Shown piece after piece: positions 24,801 through 36,364 of a DNA stretch of 64,000 nt (position 1 is the stretch's first letter; each line of letters opens with the position of its first letter). The stretch is from Tieghemostelium lacteum. Lineage: Eukaryota > Evosea > Eumycetozoa > Dictyosteliales > Raperosteliaceae. The DNA is taken from contig LODT01000011.1 in assembly GCA_001606155.1 (NCBI GenBank), forward strand, positions 186,001-250,000, written 5' to 3'. Both the position numbers and the translations under genes were made by a program. The notes under the pieces are model-generated. The model was given only the letters and a program-made list of their open reading frames with translations, searched no databases and was not told the DNA's origin.

Positions 24801-25325
24801 AAGTGTTGCTCTATTGATATTAGGAAACTCTAATCGAAATGAAGAGTCACTGAAAGCATCCATATAATAGTTGTTATTGTTGTTCAAATCTCCATTTAAA
24901 TCACATAGATTGTTTCTGTACTGGTTTAGAGTGGCATCTGAATCATCAGTTCTCTGAAACTTATTCATTGTGTGTAGCAGTAGATAAAAGAGTACTACTA
25001 CTTGCACTATTGTCACTAGTCTAGTGTGGCTGGTTAACTGTCTGTAATAGTGTCCTACCATTACCAACCATTTAGGATAGTGTATAGATGATAGTCCTCC
25101 ATATGTACTGTTATAAAGGTCATTAGTGCCACTAGTGAATCCAAAATAACTTCTAGCACCACTACTATTAATATCGTCTCTATAATAACCATATCTACCT
25201 GGTGACTTTAAGGAACCATCGTCATTGTACCCTTTAAATCTATTATACAACTGAAATGATTTACTAGTAAAACTATTTCCATTACTATTACCACCATTGT
25301 TATTATTAGTATTATTTGGGAACAT
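21894..25325 (-). CDS. GPI ethanolamine-phosphate transferase-like multi-membrane protein (alkaline-phosphatase superfamily)
   Basis: Exons 25325..23640 and 23567..21894 encode 1,119 residues; the 72 bp intron (GTATGT...AAAG) is phase 0. After a cytosolic Asn/Gly-rich start and a membrane helix (about 100-120) comes a lumenal alkaline-phosphatase-type domain (about 190-480). It has WIFVDSFAHD with the first metal Asp, TTFFTG at the expected nucleophile Thr position, and NSDHGGSKTGGQHEGE with the Asp-His metal motif. The second half is strongly hydrophobic with roughly ten membrane helices plus Asn/Ser-rich loops. This order matches PIG-O/PIG-G/PIG-N enzymes, which add ethanolamine phosphate to GPI anchors in the ER. 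It is divergent from PIG-O and PIG-G, so the exact member is uncertain. It separates family members 3 and 4. Confidence 0.65.
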
Positions 25326-25573
25326 ATTCTTAGTGATTCATAAGTTAGAACTTCTAAAAAATAGATTTTTTTTTTTTTTAAAAATTTTTATTTATTTTAT
25401 TTATAATTAAATCGACGTTATTTTAAATTACGAATTTAGAGTTAAATTCAAACCTAAATTAATATTGAATTAATTATTAAGCTATGTTACTAAAAATAAA
25501 ATTAAAGAAATTAATCGGATAACTTGTTTAAAAAATTTTTTTGTTCGGTCTATATGACCCCAAACATTTAAAA

Positions 25574-28500
25574 ATGAAAAGTTATTTATATTCCAACCCT
25601 AACTTACTAAAGATATATTTAAATAATGGTCAATGTCTTTATTGTGGAAGATATAATGAAGAAATCAACAATTGCGAACATTGTGAAACAGAATTTACAT
25701 TTTGGCAAGATACTTTTGATAGACATAATTTCACTAAATTTCAAGACAATATAATAGTATTTTATGATTGGTGTTGTTTATCAGATGAAGAACTATCACA
25801 AAAACAACATCACCAATCTTGTGATCAAGAAATTGAAAAAATGCCAAAACATTTGGAGGGTAACTATATAATACCTCTTCTAATAGTTATTGAATCGATT
25901 AGTAATGAATTTATATACAATAGTAAGTGTTTATTGGTATATAAAGCAGAATAATGGTTGTATACTAATTTTTTGTTAAATTTCAGAATTTACACAATGG
26001 GTGGATTCAAAGAGTGTCAGACAGAGATTGATAAGTTATCTCTTTATTTATAAGTCAGAAGATAAATCTGCATTATTAGAAACTGTTTTTGAAAGAATGT
26101 TAACTGACTATGAAGTTTATACAATTCTCAAACATCTTGGTACCTATATAATTTGGTGGGATCTATGCAGAGGTAATATCAACCAGATTTCCAACTCTAC
26201 AGTTGATAGAATGATGAATACGTTGAGAAATCAATTGGACAGTCAACAAATACAAGATCACATAGATTGTGAATTTTTATTTTTTATGATTCACGCCCAA
26301 AAGTTATCATTAGATATGATTGTTTCACTTTTACCAAAAGTAGGATTAAAGAGATCAGGTTCCAGTTCTATTGATACATTTATTAAAGAAATTAAATGTA
26401 ACGAAATCAATCCATCTAATCCAATATCATATTACAGTCAGGTAATAGACTACTGTTTCTATGAAATGTTCTATAACGTTATTGATTCATTCTATCATCA
26501 CTATGGTTCCAATCTGACTGAATATTATCTAAAATATCTAAATAACAATTTAGATTCGACATCTTATTTAGAAGATAAATTTATCTTTGATAAACTTGCT
26601 GGTATAATTTCTTATAAACAATTCAATATCAAACCCAATTCAAAAATATCACAGTAAGTTAGATATTTGGTTTCAAAATAATATAATATAAACTAATGAA
26701 AGTATTTATTTGATATTTTAGGTTTATTAAAGAATATATAGTAAAGAAGGAGAAATTATTTAAACTTTTATATTTCGCTGATACCAATGATCCTATATTT
26801 GATGCATTCTTTACTGGTGACGCAAAAATTAGTAATTTGAATGACCAGTTCTATATACTTTACCATAATCTAAAAAGTGAGAACTTGGTGGGAGATAAAC
26901 TGAATATCTATTTGAAAAAACTAAGATTAAATGTTCATATTGAATACTATTATTATGCATTCAAGTTCTTTTCGAATGATATGGAAAAATTAAAAGAAAT
27001 CTTAGATGGAATATGGGCACCTACATTTGAAGAATATCCTTTTCCTAATGAAACTAATTTTGGTGATTTAATGACATTTATTGAATCATTGGATAGTATT
27101 GGTTACCAAAGTGCTGGGATAGATAATGCTGTGTTGATTTCCATTTACTATTGTACAGATGGTAGAGATATTCAAATTGAACCTAGACAGTTTAAATTGC
27201 TATTACCATACTATATGAGAGTATTCCAGGAAAACGTTATACCAGAGAAAACTGGGAAATTCAATAGAATATTGAACACTTTGGGTACTTTTAAGTCCAT
27301 GTATCTACATCCTGATAATCTCACAGAATCCAAAGAACTCCTTCTCAAACTCTACCAGTTTTTCCTAAAAAGTAATCATTATTTGTCTGAAAGTGTACAG
27401 CATAATTTACTATTGATTCTCAATCAACTTGGACATAATGTTAGTGAATATATATTAGCCAAAAAAGTAAAATTATCCTATGATCTCATAGTAAATATAC
27501 CAATGGACAATGTAACAATGCCAATTAGCATGATGGATATACAGTCTAATCTAATTATACCAAGATTATTTGAAGAGTTCTACGTTGAGGGTAAATCAAT
27601 ACCTCCTCATATTTATCAACTGTGTGAATGGAAATTAGCCTCCTCATTGGCACCATTTATAAGCATGGACAAACTCTACCAAGATATTGTCATTGAAAAT
27701 GGAGATGAAGAACAAATTAAAGATCTCTACCGTTTGGTTCTTTATAAACACAATAGAGAAGGATGTCTCAAATCAAAACTCTTCCAGAAATTCTATTTCA
27801 GTCTGCCACATGATATAATAGTCCAAATGGGTCACAATAGAACTGTCTACCAATTAGAAATACTAAAGAGAAGTTATCAAAATGATACCTCTTCAGTTAC
27901 CGAGACTAATAATATCAATAATCATGTTTTACCATCACTTCCAAAACTATTGATATCTAAAATCATTCATTGTGTCTACTATGATCCAACAGTCATTGTA
28001 ATAGAAAAGATTGAATTGTCAACTGTCTCTAGATTGTGGTTCGATATCTGTTCAGACATTTTGACCAATCACTACTATGAAGATTCTCTCACTCTATATA
28101 TCGCAATTAAACGGTTTAGAAAGATAAATATTGAATCTAAATACTGTCTATTTAAATTCTACCCAAAGGTGATAAACTTCAATCTACTTTATCTTGTTCC
28201 ATACAAGTATATTGATAGATATCTACACGAACATATGGAAACTATGATCATAGGTATGAAAAACCCTGAGATTTTATATCTCGAAAAAAGCACCAATTTG
28301 AAGAATCTAGAAATTCAATTAAGTGAATATTTTGATCCACAGTATTTAATGTATCTCATTGAAAGATCACCACTACTCTCTAGAATTGATCTGATCTTAT
28401 GCAATATGAACGAATTGAAAAGGTTTCTTGATACAACAATTGAATCAATTCTAAAATTGGAACGTAAAAACCTTCTTGAAATCAACATCCATGCTACAGA

Positions 28501-29017
28501 AAATTTTATATTTGATGAAATATCAGTATCCAATCTCGAGAATATCTACACTCACCTACCATCTTTCAATTTGAAATCAATTCCCTCATTTGTTGAATTT
28601 TCAGGATTCAAGAGTGTTAATATCGAGTTTAACCACATAAATGAACAACACCAATGGGAGGAATTTACAGAGTTCTATAAGATACCATTATCATTTGCCA
28701 CTGATAAAATTCAATTTACCTTCATTCGGATGGATAATACAAATGATATACCTAATTTCATTGATTATGTAAACAAAAATCATCGAACTCAAACACTATG
28801 CATAAAACTCTGTCAAAAGAACAGTATTTCCACTCAATTGGTTCAATCAATATTTGATCAATTGAATCAAACTCAAAATATTAAATCATTTTCAATGTAC
28901 ACTAACTCCATTTCCAACAATTCATTCCTCTTACCTAATCAATGGTCTCAAATTAATCTTCACAAATTCAAATATTCAAATTATAATTTTACCCATTTTT
29001 ATCAATCATTAAATTGA
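25574..29017 (+). CDS. Cys-module/F-box-like family protein, member 4 (complete, altered introns)
   Basis: Exons 25574..25922, 25987..26653 and 26722..29017 encode 1,103 residues. The first intron is at the family position (phase 1), but the family's second intron is absent: the corresponding reading frame runs straight through SYYSQVIDYCFYEMFYN. A different intron (phase 2, 68 bp) lies about 75 codons further on. The Cys module is C21, C24, C34, C37; then FYDWCCLSDEE and FTQWVDSKSVRQRLISYLF. The F-box-like segment begins near 743 (LPKLLISKIIHCVYYD...SRLWFDICSDILTN), and the tail has VQSIFDQLNQTQNI and QINLHKFKY, ending FYQSLN. An upstream in-frame stretch without ATG was excluded; ATG 25574 fits the other members. 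Function unknown. Confidence 0.85.
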
Positions 29018-29077
29018 TCTCTGACAAAATAAATTGTAATTCTTGTGGCTATTATAATGAACTCTGTAATGTTACAA

Positions 29078-29099
29078 TATATTCACTATAGTGAATATA
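29078..29099. terminator. Perfect 22-bp palindrome between two convergent gene ends
   Basis: A perfect inverted repeat with half-site tatattcacta, centred at 29088/29089, lies in the 92 bp gap between the stop of family member 4 (plus) and the stop of the esterase gene (minus). It would fold into a hairpin in either transcript. A bidirectional 3'-end signal is a plausible but unproven reading. Confidence 0.4.
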
Positions 29100-29109
29100 C
29101 TTTAATAAA

Positions 29110-30123
29110 TTAATTTAATTTATCATTGACAATCAATAGAATGTCTTTGAGAATTGGATTGGAAGTTGGAGGATTTTCCATGAGTTGAAACATAAAATCA
29201 ATGTGACCTACATTTGGATAGACAATCAGTTTGTGTTGATGTTTGCCACCATATTGATCTCTATAGATTTTATAGAGTTTCTTAGCTTCATGAAGAGGAA
29301 CTGTTTTATCTTGATCCCCATGTAACAGATACAAAGGTGGTAGTAGTACAGGTGTTTTTGGTATTGGGTTACTTTGGTGATGTTTTGTCAGTAGTCTAGT
29401 TGGTGAATTTACATGAAAGTGTGATGGACCTTTCATTGCTTTGTTCATTGCAGATAGATGCTCTACACCTCTACCTGTTTCCCAAATGAAATGATCTGCA
29501 ATATCATAGACACCACTACATGCTAAAACACCTTTAATCATATGACTATGTTCACCTTTAATAAACTTACCAGTGGTTAACATGGTAATGATATGACCAC
29601 CTGCTGAATGTCCCATTAAATAGATTCTCGATGGGTCACCACCAAATTTTGAGATATTTTTATAACAATACTCTACAGCCTTGTCAACATCCTCAACCAT
29701 ATCTTGTATAAAACCATTGGGATAGAGTGTATAGTTTAGAATAACAGTTACTATTCCGACTTGTGACAATAGTTTTCCTAATAGAATATACTGTAATTTG
29801 AATCCATATGCCCAAGTACCACCATGAACAAATATCAAAACTGGTTTCTTTTCAGATTTATCTACTGCACCCACTGGTGAATAGATATCCATTTGATTTC
29901 TAGGTTTACTGTGATATGATATATCTTTAAATAAACTATTCTTTTTGTGTGTAAAAAAATAATATGCTATCGATTTAACTGCTTTGCTCAGATTACCTAA
30001 AAAGAAAAACAACTCTCCAAATAACATCCGTAATAGTATCCATCTTTTTTGCCATTTTGTTTTTACAGTCTTTTTATATCTGTCCAATAGTTCTTCATCC
30101 ATATATTTATGATCCTCTATCAT
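29110..30123 (-). CDS. Alpha/beta-hydrolase, carboxylesterase of the isoprenylcysteine methylesterase type
   Basis: Intronless, 337 residues. The oxyanion-hole motif HGGTWAYG, the nucleophile elbow GHSAGGH, the acid region HGDQDKTVP and the final NVGHIDF give the complete Ser-Asp-His triad of hormone-sensitive-lipase/BD-FAE-type esterases. LNYTLYPNGFIQDMVEDVDK is typical of isoprenylcysteine methylesterase-like proteins, which remove the methyl ester from prenylated protein C-termini at the ER or Golgi. A hydrophobic stretch near residues 28-50 (WILLRMLFGELFFFLGNL) could anchor it to a membrane, as in plant homologues. Substrate is inferred from family only. It is convergent with family member 4. 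Confidence 0.8.
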   Translation of the reverse strand: MIEDHKYMDEELLDRYKKTVKTKWQKRWILLRMLFGELFFFLGNLSKAVKSIAYYFFTHKKNSLFKDISYHSKPRNQMDIYSPVGAVDKSEKKPVLIFVHGGTWAYGFKLQYILLGKLLSQVGIVTVILNYTLYPNGFIQDMVEDVDKAVEYCYKNISKFGGDPSRIYLMGHSAGGHIITMLTTGKFIKGEHSHMIKGVLACSGVYDIADHFIWETGRGVEHLSAMNKAMKGPSHFHVNSPTRLLTKHHQSNPIPKTPVLLPPLYLLHGDQDKTVPLHEAKKLYKIYRDQYGGKHQHKLIVYPNVGHIDFMFQLMENPPTSNPILKDILLIVNDKLN

Positions 30124-30467
30124 TTTATAATTAAGTTTTTTTAATGATTTGAATAAAAAAAAATAAAAAAATAACTCAAATCAAACAATGATTACACTAA
30201 TTGAAGATATTATGATTTAATTCAAACCTAACTTCAGAAGGAGATTCAACAATTTTGATAAATATAATTGAAATAAGGTATAGTCTAATTAGGATACATT
30301 TAGGTTGTTTTGGAAAGCCCAATATTGGATATTATTCAAGATTATTTATCAATAATCTCTCTTTTTTGTGAGTGAAAACTTTAATAAATCAATGTAAATA
30401 CTTAGTTATTCAAATAATCTTAATTTAATTTATAAAAACAAATTATTTTTTAATTTTTATTACCACC
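30124..30467. other. Divergent promoter region between the esterase and the 30468 gene
   Basis: 344 bp, AT-rich, between two start codons facing away from each other. Long T and A tracts typical of dictyostelid promoters are present. No other feature can be supported. Confidence 0.55.
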
Positions 30468-31168
30468 ATGTCAGATTTAAAAATGTATAAAAGAAATTAA
30501 AGCCACTACAGAAGAATTTAAAGAAAACCTTTTATATGTGATTGATAACAACTTGATTGAATATAATGACGATGATGATGATGATGAGGATGATAATAAT
30601 GAAGAAAAGATAAACCCCTTGGAATATAAATTCAAGTCACTATCAACACCAAAAGAAAAATTTATTGAACTCTTACAAAGAATTGTAAAAAGTCTAGTGG
30701 ATTTAACAACAAATCTAGAGAATAAAGCAAGATCTGGTATGATACATGCTATAAGAGCAGTAGCAGATAATATAACTTTAATGGTATGATTTTAAATATA
30801 TTTCAGAACATCGATAAGTATTAATATGTTGTTAAACAATACAGAATACAGAAGCTAATCAAATATCAAATCATTTACCAGATGGTAAAGGAAAACATAA
30901 GTTTTTGGAACATGTATCAAAATGCAAACAATCAGCAGTACAATTAAAGATTAATATATCAGTAAGAGCATCTTCTGATTCATCAGATGATACTGTAGAT
31001 TTAGATGCTAAAATCTATGGTCTTTATGACCAAATTTCACAATCATTCCAAGTTATAACACATTCAGATCGTGTATTCACAGATATGGATTTGAATCATC
31101 AACAAATGAAACAGTCTCTATCAGGTGGTTCAAATGAACAGACTTGGAATAACATTAACTGGAATTAA
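30468..31168 (+). CDS. Small acidic helical protein; apparent frameshift near the start
   Basis: Two exons, 30468..30783 and 30845..31168, joined by a 61 bp phase-0 intron, would give a protein of about 209 residues. It has an Asp-rich tract (about 30-40), then helical KEKFIELLQRIVKSLVDLTT, and a second exon with SDSSDDTVDLDAKIYGLY. The only good ATG (30468, context accaccATG) is in a different frame from the rest of exon 1. The two frames meet at a run of five A bases (30479-30483), so the reading frame shifts by one base there. Without that base the protein would start MSDLKCIKEIK. Either the sequence has a homopolymer error or the gene is damaged or uses an unseen upstream exon. No family is recognised. 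Confidence 0.5.
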
Positions 31169-31238
31169 GAGCCATTGTAATAATAATTTAGAAATATGAT
31201 ATGTAAATAAAAAAGAGTAAATATAAATATATAAAACT

Positions 31239-34200
31239 TTATTCAAATGAAAAATCACCCATTTTAGGTATATTATTAGAATTATTTATAACTTGTGCCA
31301 AGTGATATTGATCCAACAATGGATGGTATATATTTCTACAATATATCACACCACAGTGTATATGAGTGTTGGGAGAACACAATGTACATACATTTGTTTC
31401 TTTAGGATCGAAGGATTTCGCACAACTAGGGCACACAGGAAGAGGTAAAATTACAGTGATTCCTGGAATTATAGAACTTACAGATTGTTTAGCTTTAGAA
31501 ATGAATTTTGAGTTTGGATATAGTTTAGATAATAGCTGCTTTAGTAGTGATTTCAATTTCTTTCTATTCCATATAACCCATGTTAAAATGGTTAATCCTA
31601 TTAAACTTATAACTGTGAAAAACAAACCATCCAATGCACTATCCATTGGTGATTGTTTAGATTTTGGAACATTAAATGGTATTGGTTGTGGTGGTATTGC
31701 AAATCTTTGGTATAACTTTTTGGAGGATTTATACCAACATTGTTGGCTATTAATATCTAGTGTTGCAGTGCACACTACTTTTTTTTCTTTAGAAGTGCTA
31801 TGGAATAGAAGTTTAATATCAAATTGATGAATCTCTCCAGACTGAATTAAAGTAGCATTCTTATCTACATCATATAACTGTATATAATTTAAATGTGGTG
31901 CATTTACACATTTTACATTTAGAAAGACATACATTAAAGAATCACCACGGTTCAAGACATTTATAGTTACATTGGATTCATAGATATTGGTGTATTCGTT
32001 GATATATATAGGAGTTGTATCTACATTTAAAATATTTTCAGGTATATTGTATATATTTGGAAAAGCTTCAACGATAGGTGACTCAAATACTAATGAGCCT
32101 TGAGAAATTTGTAGACATGGATATCTTGGTAGTTTTAAAGTTACATTGGATGACACTGTTTTGTTGGTTCCTGTCCAACAAGTATTTGGACTTACTACAG
32201 AATATTCAAAATGTATACTTGAGTTAATTTCTTTATCCAATGGACCAAGAGAATATATAAATGTCATTGTAAATGTACATTCACCTTGTGGAGATAAATG
32301 GCATTGTAGAAGAGATTCATTGAGTAATAGCTGTACTCTAGGATTTAGAGTTATAATATCAGCTTCTATTGAACCATTACCATTTCCATTGTTTTTAATT
32401 GTACTGAGAACAGTAGATTTATAAGTTGCTATTGGAGCATTTTGAGGATTATTCTCTGGATTTGTCGTGTTGAGGTTATAGAATATAGACTCATCTTGTA
32501 GTAGCCAACTACCAATGTTTACACTTTTGGCAGGTATTGAAATATATATTTCATTTGCTGATGAATTGAAACATTCATCATATGGATAGTCTAATTGTAG
32601 AACTTTAGAATATGTCTTTCCAAGGTTACTCATACAAGTACCTGTGGTGTTAATATTAGCTGATACAAGACAATCAATTTTTGATCCTTGGATATTGGTA
32701 GGAGGTGAAGTGATACGATAGGTAAGTGTACATGTGCCTCTAGGTCCCAGATAACAATTCACAGATTCAACTCTATTTACAACTGAAACACCAGGTGTTG
32801 AACATTGAATCAATGTTTTTAATAAAGATTCACCATATAATGAATTGGAGATTGTAAAATAAACTACCCTACTATAGTGAGTGAGATTCTGTAGTTTCCA
32901 ATCACCCATTACCATAGTTGTTGTATTACTGTTCAAAGAAATTTCTAAATAGTTTCCAGCACATGGATTATACGGAACTGCCACTGGTAAAAATGATTGA
33001 TAAAATGATTTACCCATGGTAGTCCAACACTCTTGACTATTTAATATAGTTATATTCATTGAACATGCAACTTGATATGACTTTTGATTGGACGCATAGG
33101 TTATACCTTGTAATATAACTCTAATAGTCTGACCAGCATCTAGATCAATAGTTTTGTTATACTGTAACAAAACAATCTCATTAGGACATTGCATAAATAC
33201 ATTATAGCTTGCAGTACTACCACCACCATTAGTTATATCAAATCCAAAGTTACCAACATGTAATGGTATAGTTGAATTACGAATTGAATCTTGATTATAC
33301 TGATTAGGTTGAACTAAGTCAATGTGATATTGTGGTAAACTAGGGGGATTACCAGCATAGCTTAACCAGGTAGGACTAGCTGTAAGTACATTAGAAACAG
33401 TTCCATTCGACCACTCATTAAATGAGTATATATATGGTTCATGAGATGGATTATACAAATTCACACATTTATCATATGGTAGTGATGTTGTAAATGGTTG
33501 TATAACAGTTTGGTTTGGGTTCTTCCAACATATACTTTGGGTACTAAATATAGTTGATATTTCACAGTTTACAGGTACTGATGCTAGATTATCCGTAGGT
33601 TGTGCAATTAGCTGAAAACTAACTTTTGATGAGTTTCCAGCAAGTAAATAAAATGTTTTACTTGACATTCCATCTTTATAAAATATAATAGATGGTCCTG
33701 AAGTTTGGCATGTAATTCTTGAAATCACTTGTGCACTTCCATTACCTTGATTAGATACAGTTGATTCTACCAACATGGTCTGAGTGAAATGTTTATTTCG
33801 GTACCATTGACTCATATCAATAGTACCATTCGATTGAAGTACTGGTTCACCAATTGGACCTTTACATGGATCTATAATTGTACATCCTACAAATGGAGGT
33901 ACAATGAATTTTAACTCTGCATATTTAGAAACATTAGACCACAGATCTTGTCTACCAATAGTTACAAAAGCAGTACATTTAATTTCCGGGTATTTACTAT
34001 TCTGAATATACATATAAAAATGTGCTGTTTTAGAAGCCTGTATTGTTAATCTGGTACTTTGGACTTCATATGTTACATCATTCTTATCACAGTCAACATC
34101 AAAGTTGAATATACCAGTATCAGTACCTTGGTTTACTATAGAAAACCTTAAAGAGCCTTCACAGGGTTTTTCATCATCAGGTATAGGTTGTACAGATATA

Positions 34201-36050
34201 GTACTATTAAAAACCAATGGTTCTTTAAAATTTATAGAACTAGCTTTAATATACATGGAAAAGGGGCCAATATCTTTATAAGATTCAGCTTTAATAGTAT
34301 TACTATCAAAGAAAACTCTCTTGAAATTTGGGAAATTACTTAAAAAGTAATTTATAGTGTTTTTCCCATTTTGTATAAAATGGGAGATTTGGTTAGATAA
34401 ACCAGTACCAAATGCGTTTGAACAAAAGTTTTCTTGATTGTAAAAGGATGCTTGATCGAATCCTATTTGATTTGGGTTAGTTCCAAAATACTGTTTAGAT
34501 ATAATCAACATATTTTCAACTTTCTTACTGTTCTCTAATAGAAAGTAGTTATTTGATAGGTCTACTGGATTATTAGATTCTTCAAAATTGAAATTTAAGT
34601 GTAAATTTTGAGTGAATATTGAACTCTGGTTGATAGAAACTGTTGAGTTATCTACAGTTACTAATAGTGATCTCTGTATATTGGTACCATTTTCCATTTT
34701 ATATACTTGATATGGAAGATTATAAGTACGTACAGTGTGGCTACTTGGCGTATATAGTCCCCATTGAGATCTTTTACTACCTACTGGGCAGATGTTCTCT
34801 TCATTGACATAATATCTTTCAATATATTTATTAATTGAAATATAGATATGAATGGTAGTGCCTGTCTTAAATACCATGTTTAAATTTGGGTAGTTGAGAA
34901 CTAACCATCTAGCAGTTACTGTAGAGTTAAGAGTAAATGGTATACCGACACCAGTTAAGAATACATCGCTACCAGTTTGAATATCAGTGTATATACCAGC
35001 TCTGAAATCATTTAGATACTTATCAAGAGCTTCAAAAGATACTATTGAAGATTTAGTTTGAAAAGCTCTACTTAAGATATTGGTAGTTGTAATACTTTCA
35101 TACTGGTTATAAGCAATAGAGTGGTAAGTAAGAGGTACAGTTGAAACTGTGTCACTACCATTAAAGCATATCTCATAACCATTAGGTTGATCTATCGTAT
35201 ATTCATGGTTCTTGTACGAAACAGTCTTGAAATTCAAACATCCAGTACCATTAGCCAATGATATATCACCAACTAGCTTAATATAATATAATTCTTGTGG
35301 ATTCTGTGCGCAAATTGGAATATCTGTAGTACACTCTTTTAATTCCAATACAGTATTTCTAACCCAAAACTGAGAGGTTTTATTTAGTGAATTCATCCAA
35401 GAGTTTGTAGGATCAGGTTCATTGGGACAGAAACTTTTATTTGGTCTGTACTCTGGATTTGGCGGTTTAGAAGTTGTAGTTGAAAACCTAGATATACCTC
35501 TAGCCCCGAAAGCTTCTTTATTGCTCACCAACCAAGGAAATATTAACAAAACTAAATTATTACTAATAGGAAGGTTCTTAAATGTTAACCACAATTCATT
35601 GGAAGTACCTTTTGAAGTTGCTGATGTTATTGATATAAAAGAATTATTTTCAACATTGTGTAAACACTATATTTTATCATAGCGTGTTTCCAAATTAATC
35701 AATAAGTCTAAAAAAAAGTGTGAATTATTTGTTAATATTGAACATACAATAAGATCATTGGGTGCTGATGATGATATATTTGGATTTAATTTAATAATGT
35801 TGGTTAATTCTGTATCTGTATATTGTGCAAATGATTTAGATTCATTTTGTGCCACCCCCATTTTGTGTTTATTAAACTTTAGATGTAAAACAAAAATGGA
35901 TCTATCTGATATAATAGTACCACTACTTGGTTCACAAATATAATTTATACATCCAAAATCTAATGAAACTTCATTTTCCGAGTTATCTAATGCGCAGAGG
36001 AAAGATAAATAAAATACAACAAATATAGAAATAACATATATAAATTTCAT
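31239..36050 (-). CDS. Giant type I membrane glycoprotein with six tandem Cys-containing beta repeats
   Basis: Exons 36050..35748 and 35666..31239 encode 1,576 residues. The 81 bp intron (GTATGT...ATATAG, phase 0) removes the only in-frame stop. It has a signal peptide (about 1-20), a large extracellular part with many N-x-S/T sites, one membrane helix near 1443-1465 (FFTVISLIGLTILTWVIW) and a cytosolic tail with paired Cys (CPSC...CTLC...HCGVIYC, about 1509-1540) that could bind zinc. The extracellular part holds about six repeats of 120-150 residues with strands like VSNQGNGSAQV and ITNGGGSTASY, a central Cys, a C-W/M-x5-K/Q motif and a closing P-Y-x-x-C. The repeats recall domain III of HAP2/GCS1 gamete fusogens, but no fusion-loop region was recognised, so this is only a hypothesis. 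The gene's 3' end is 70 bp from that of its convergent neighbour. Confidence 0.75.
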
Positions 36051-36364
36051 TGTAAACTTTCAATATGAATTATTTCTCACAAATTTTAAATCTCAAAATA
36101 TTGATTTAATATCTATAGTTTTCAAAATTTAAAATATCAAAAATCTAAGAGGAGTTTGATCAAACAAAAAAAACTTAAGATATTTATTTTTGTACAATAC
36201 TTTTTTAGAGAATGGACATGATTGGTTATGTTTTGACAAAAAATGGAACTAATCATACCCCTTGGCGATTCAATAATTATTGTTTTTCTTGTTAATATTT
36301 TACAAACTTATAAAATTAGATATTTTATATAATATTAACTTTTTGAATATAGTACTACAATATG
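36051..36364 (-). other. Intergenic between two minus-strand genes
   Basis: 314 bp holding the promoter of the giant membrane-protein gene and the 3' flank of the AlkD-like gene. It is AT-rich, and no further feature is seen. Confidence 0.55.

Noticed and set aside
25541-25573. Upstream extension of family member 4
   Set aside because: No ATG in the added part, and the other members start at an ATG a similar distance before the Cys module.
31366-32424. Plus-strand open frames of up to 153 codons inside the giant membrane-protein gene
   Set aside because: Antisense to a long conserved repeat protein; no recognisable domain, so treated as chance.
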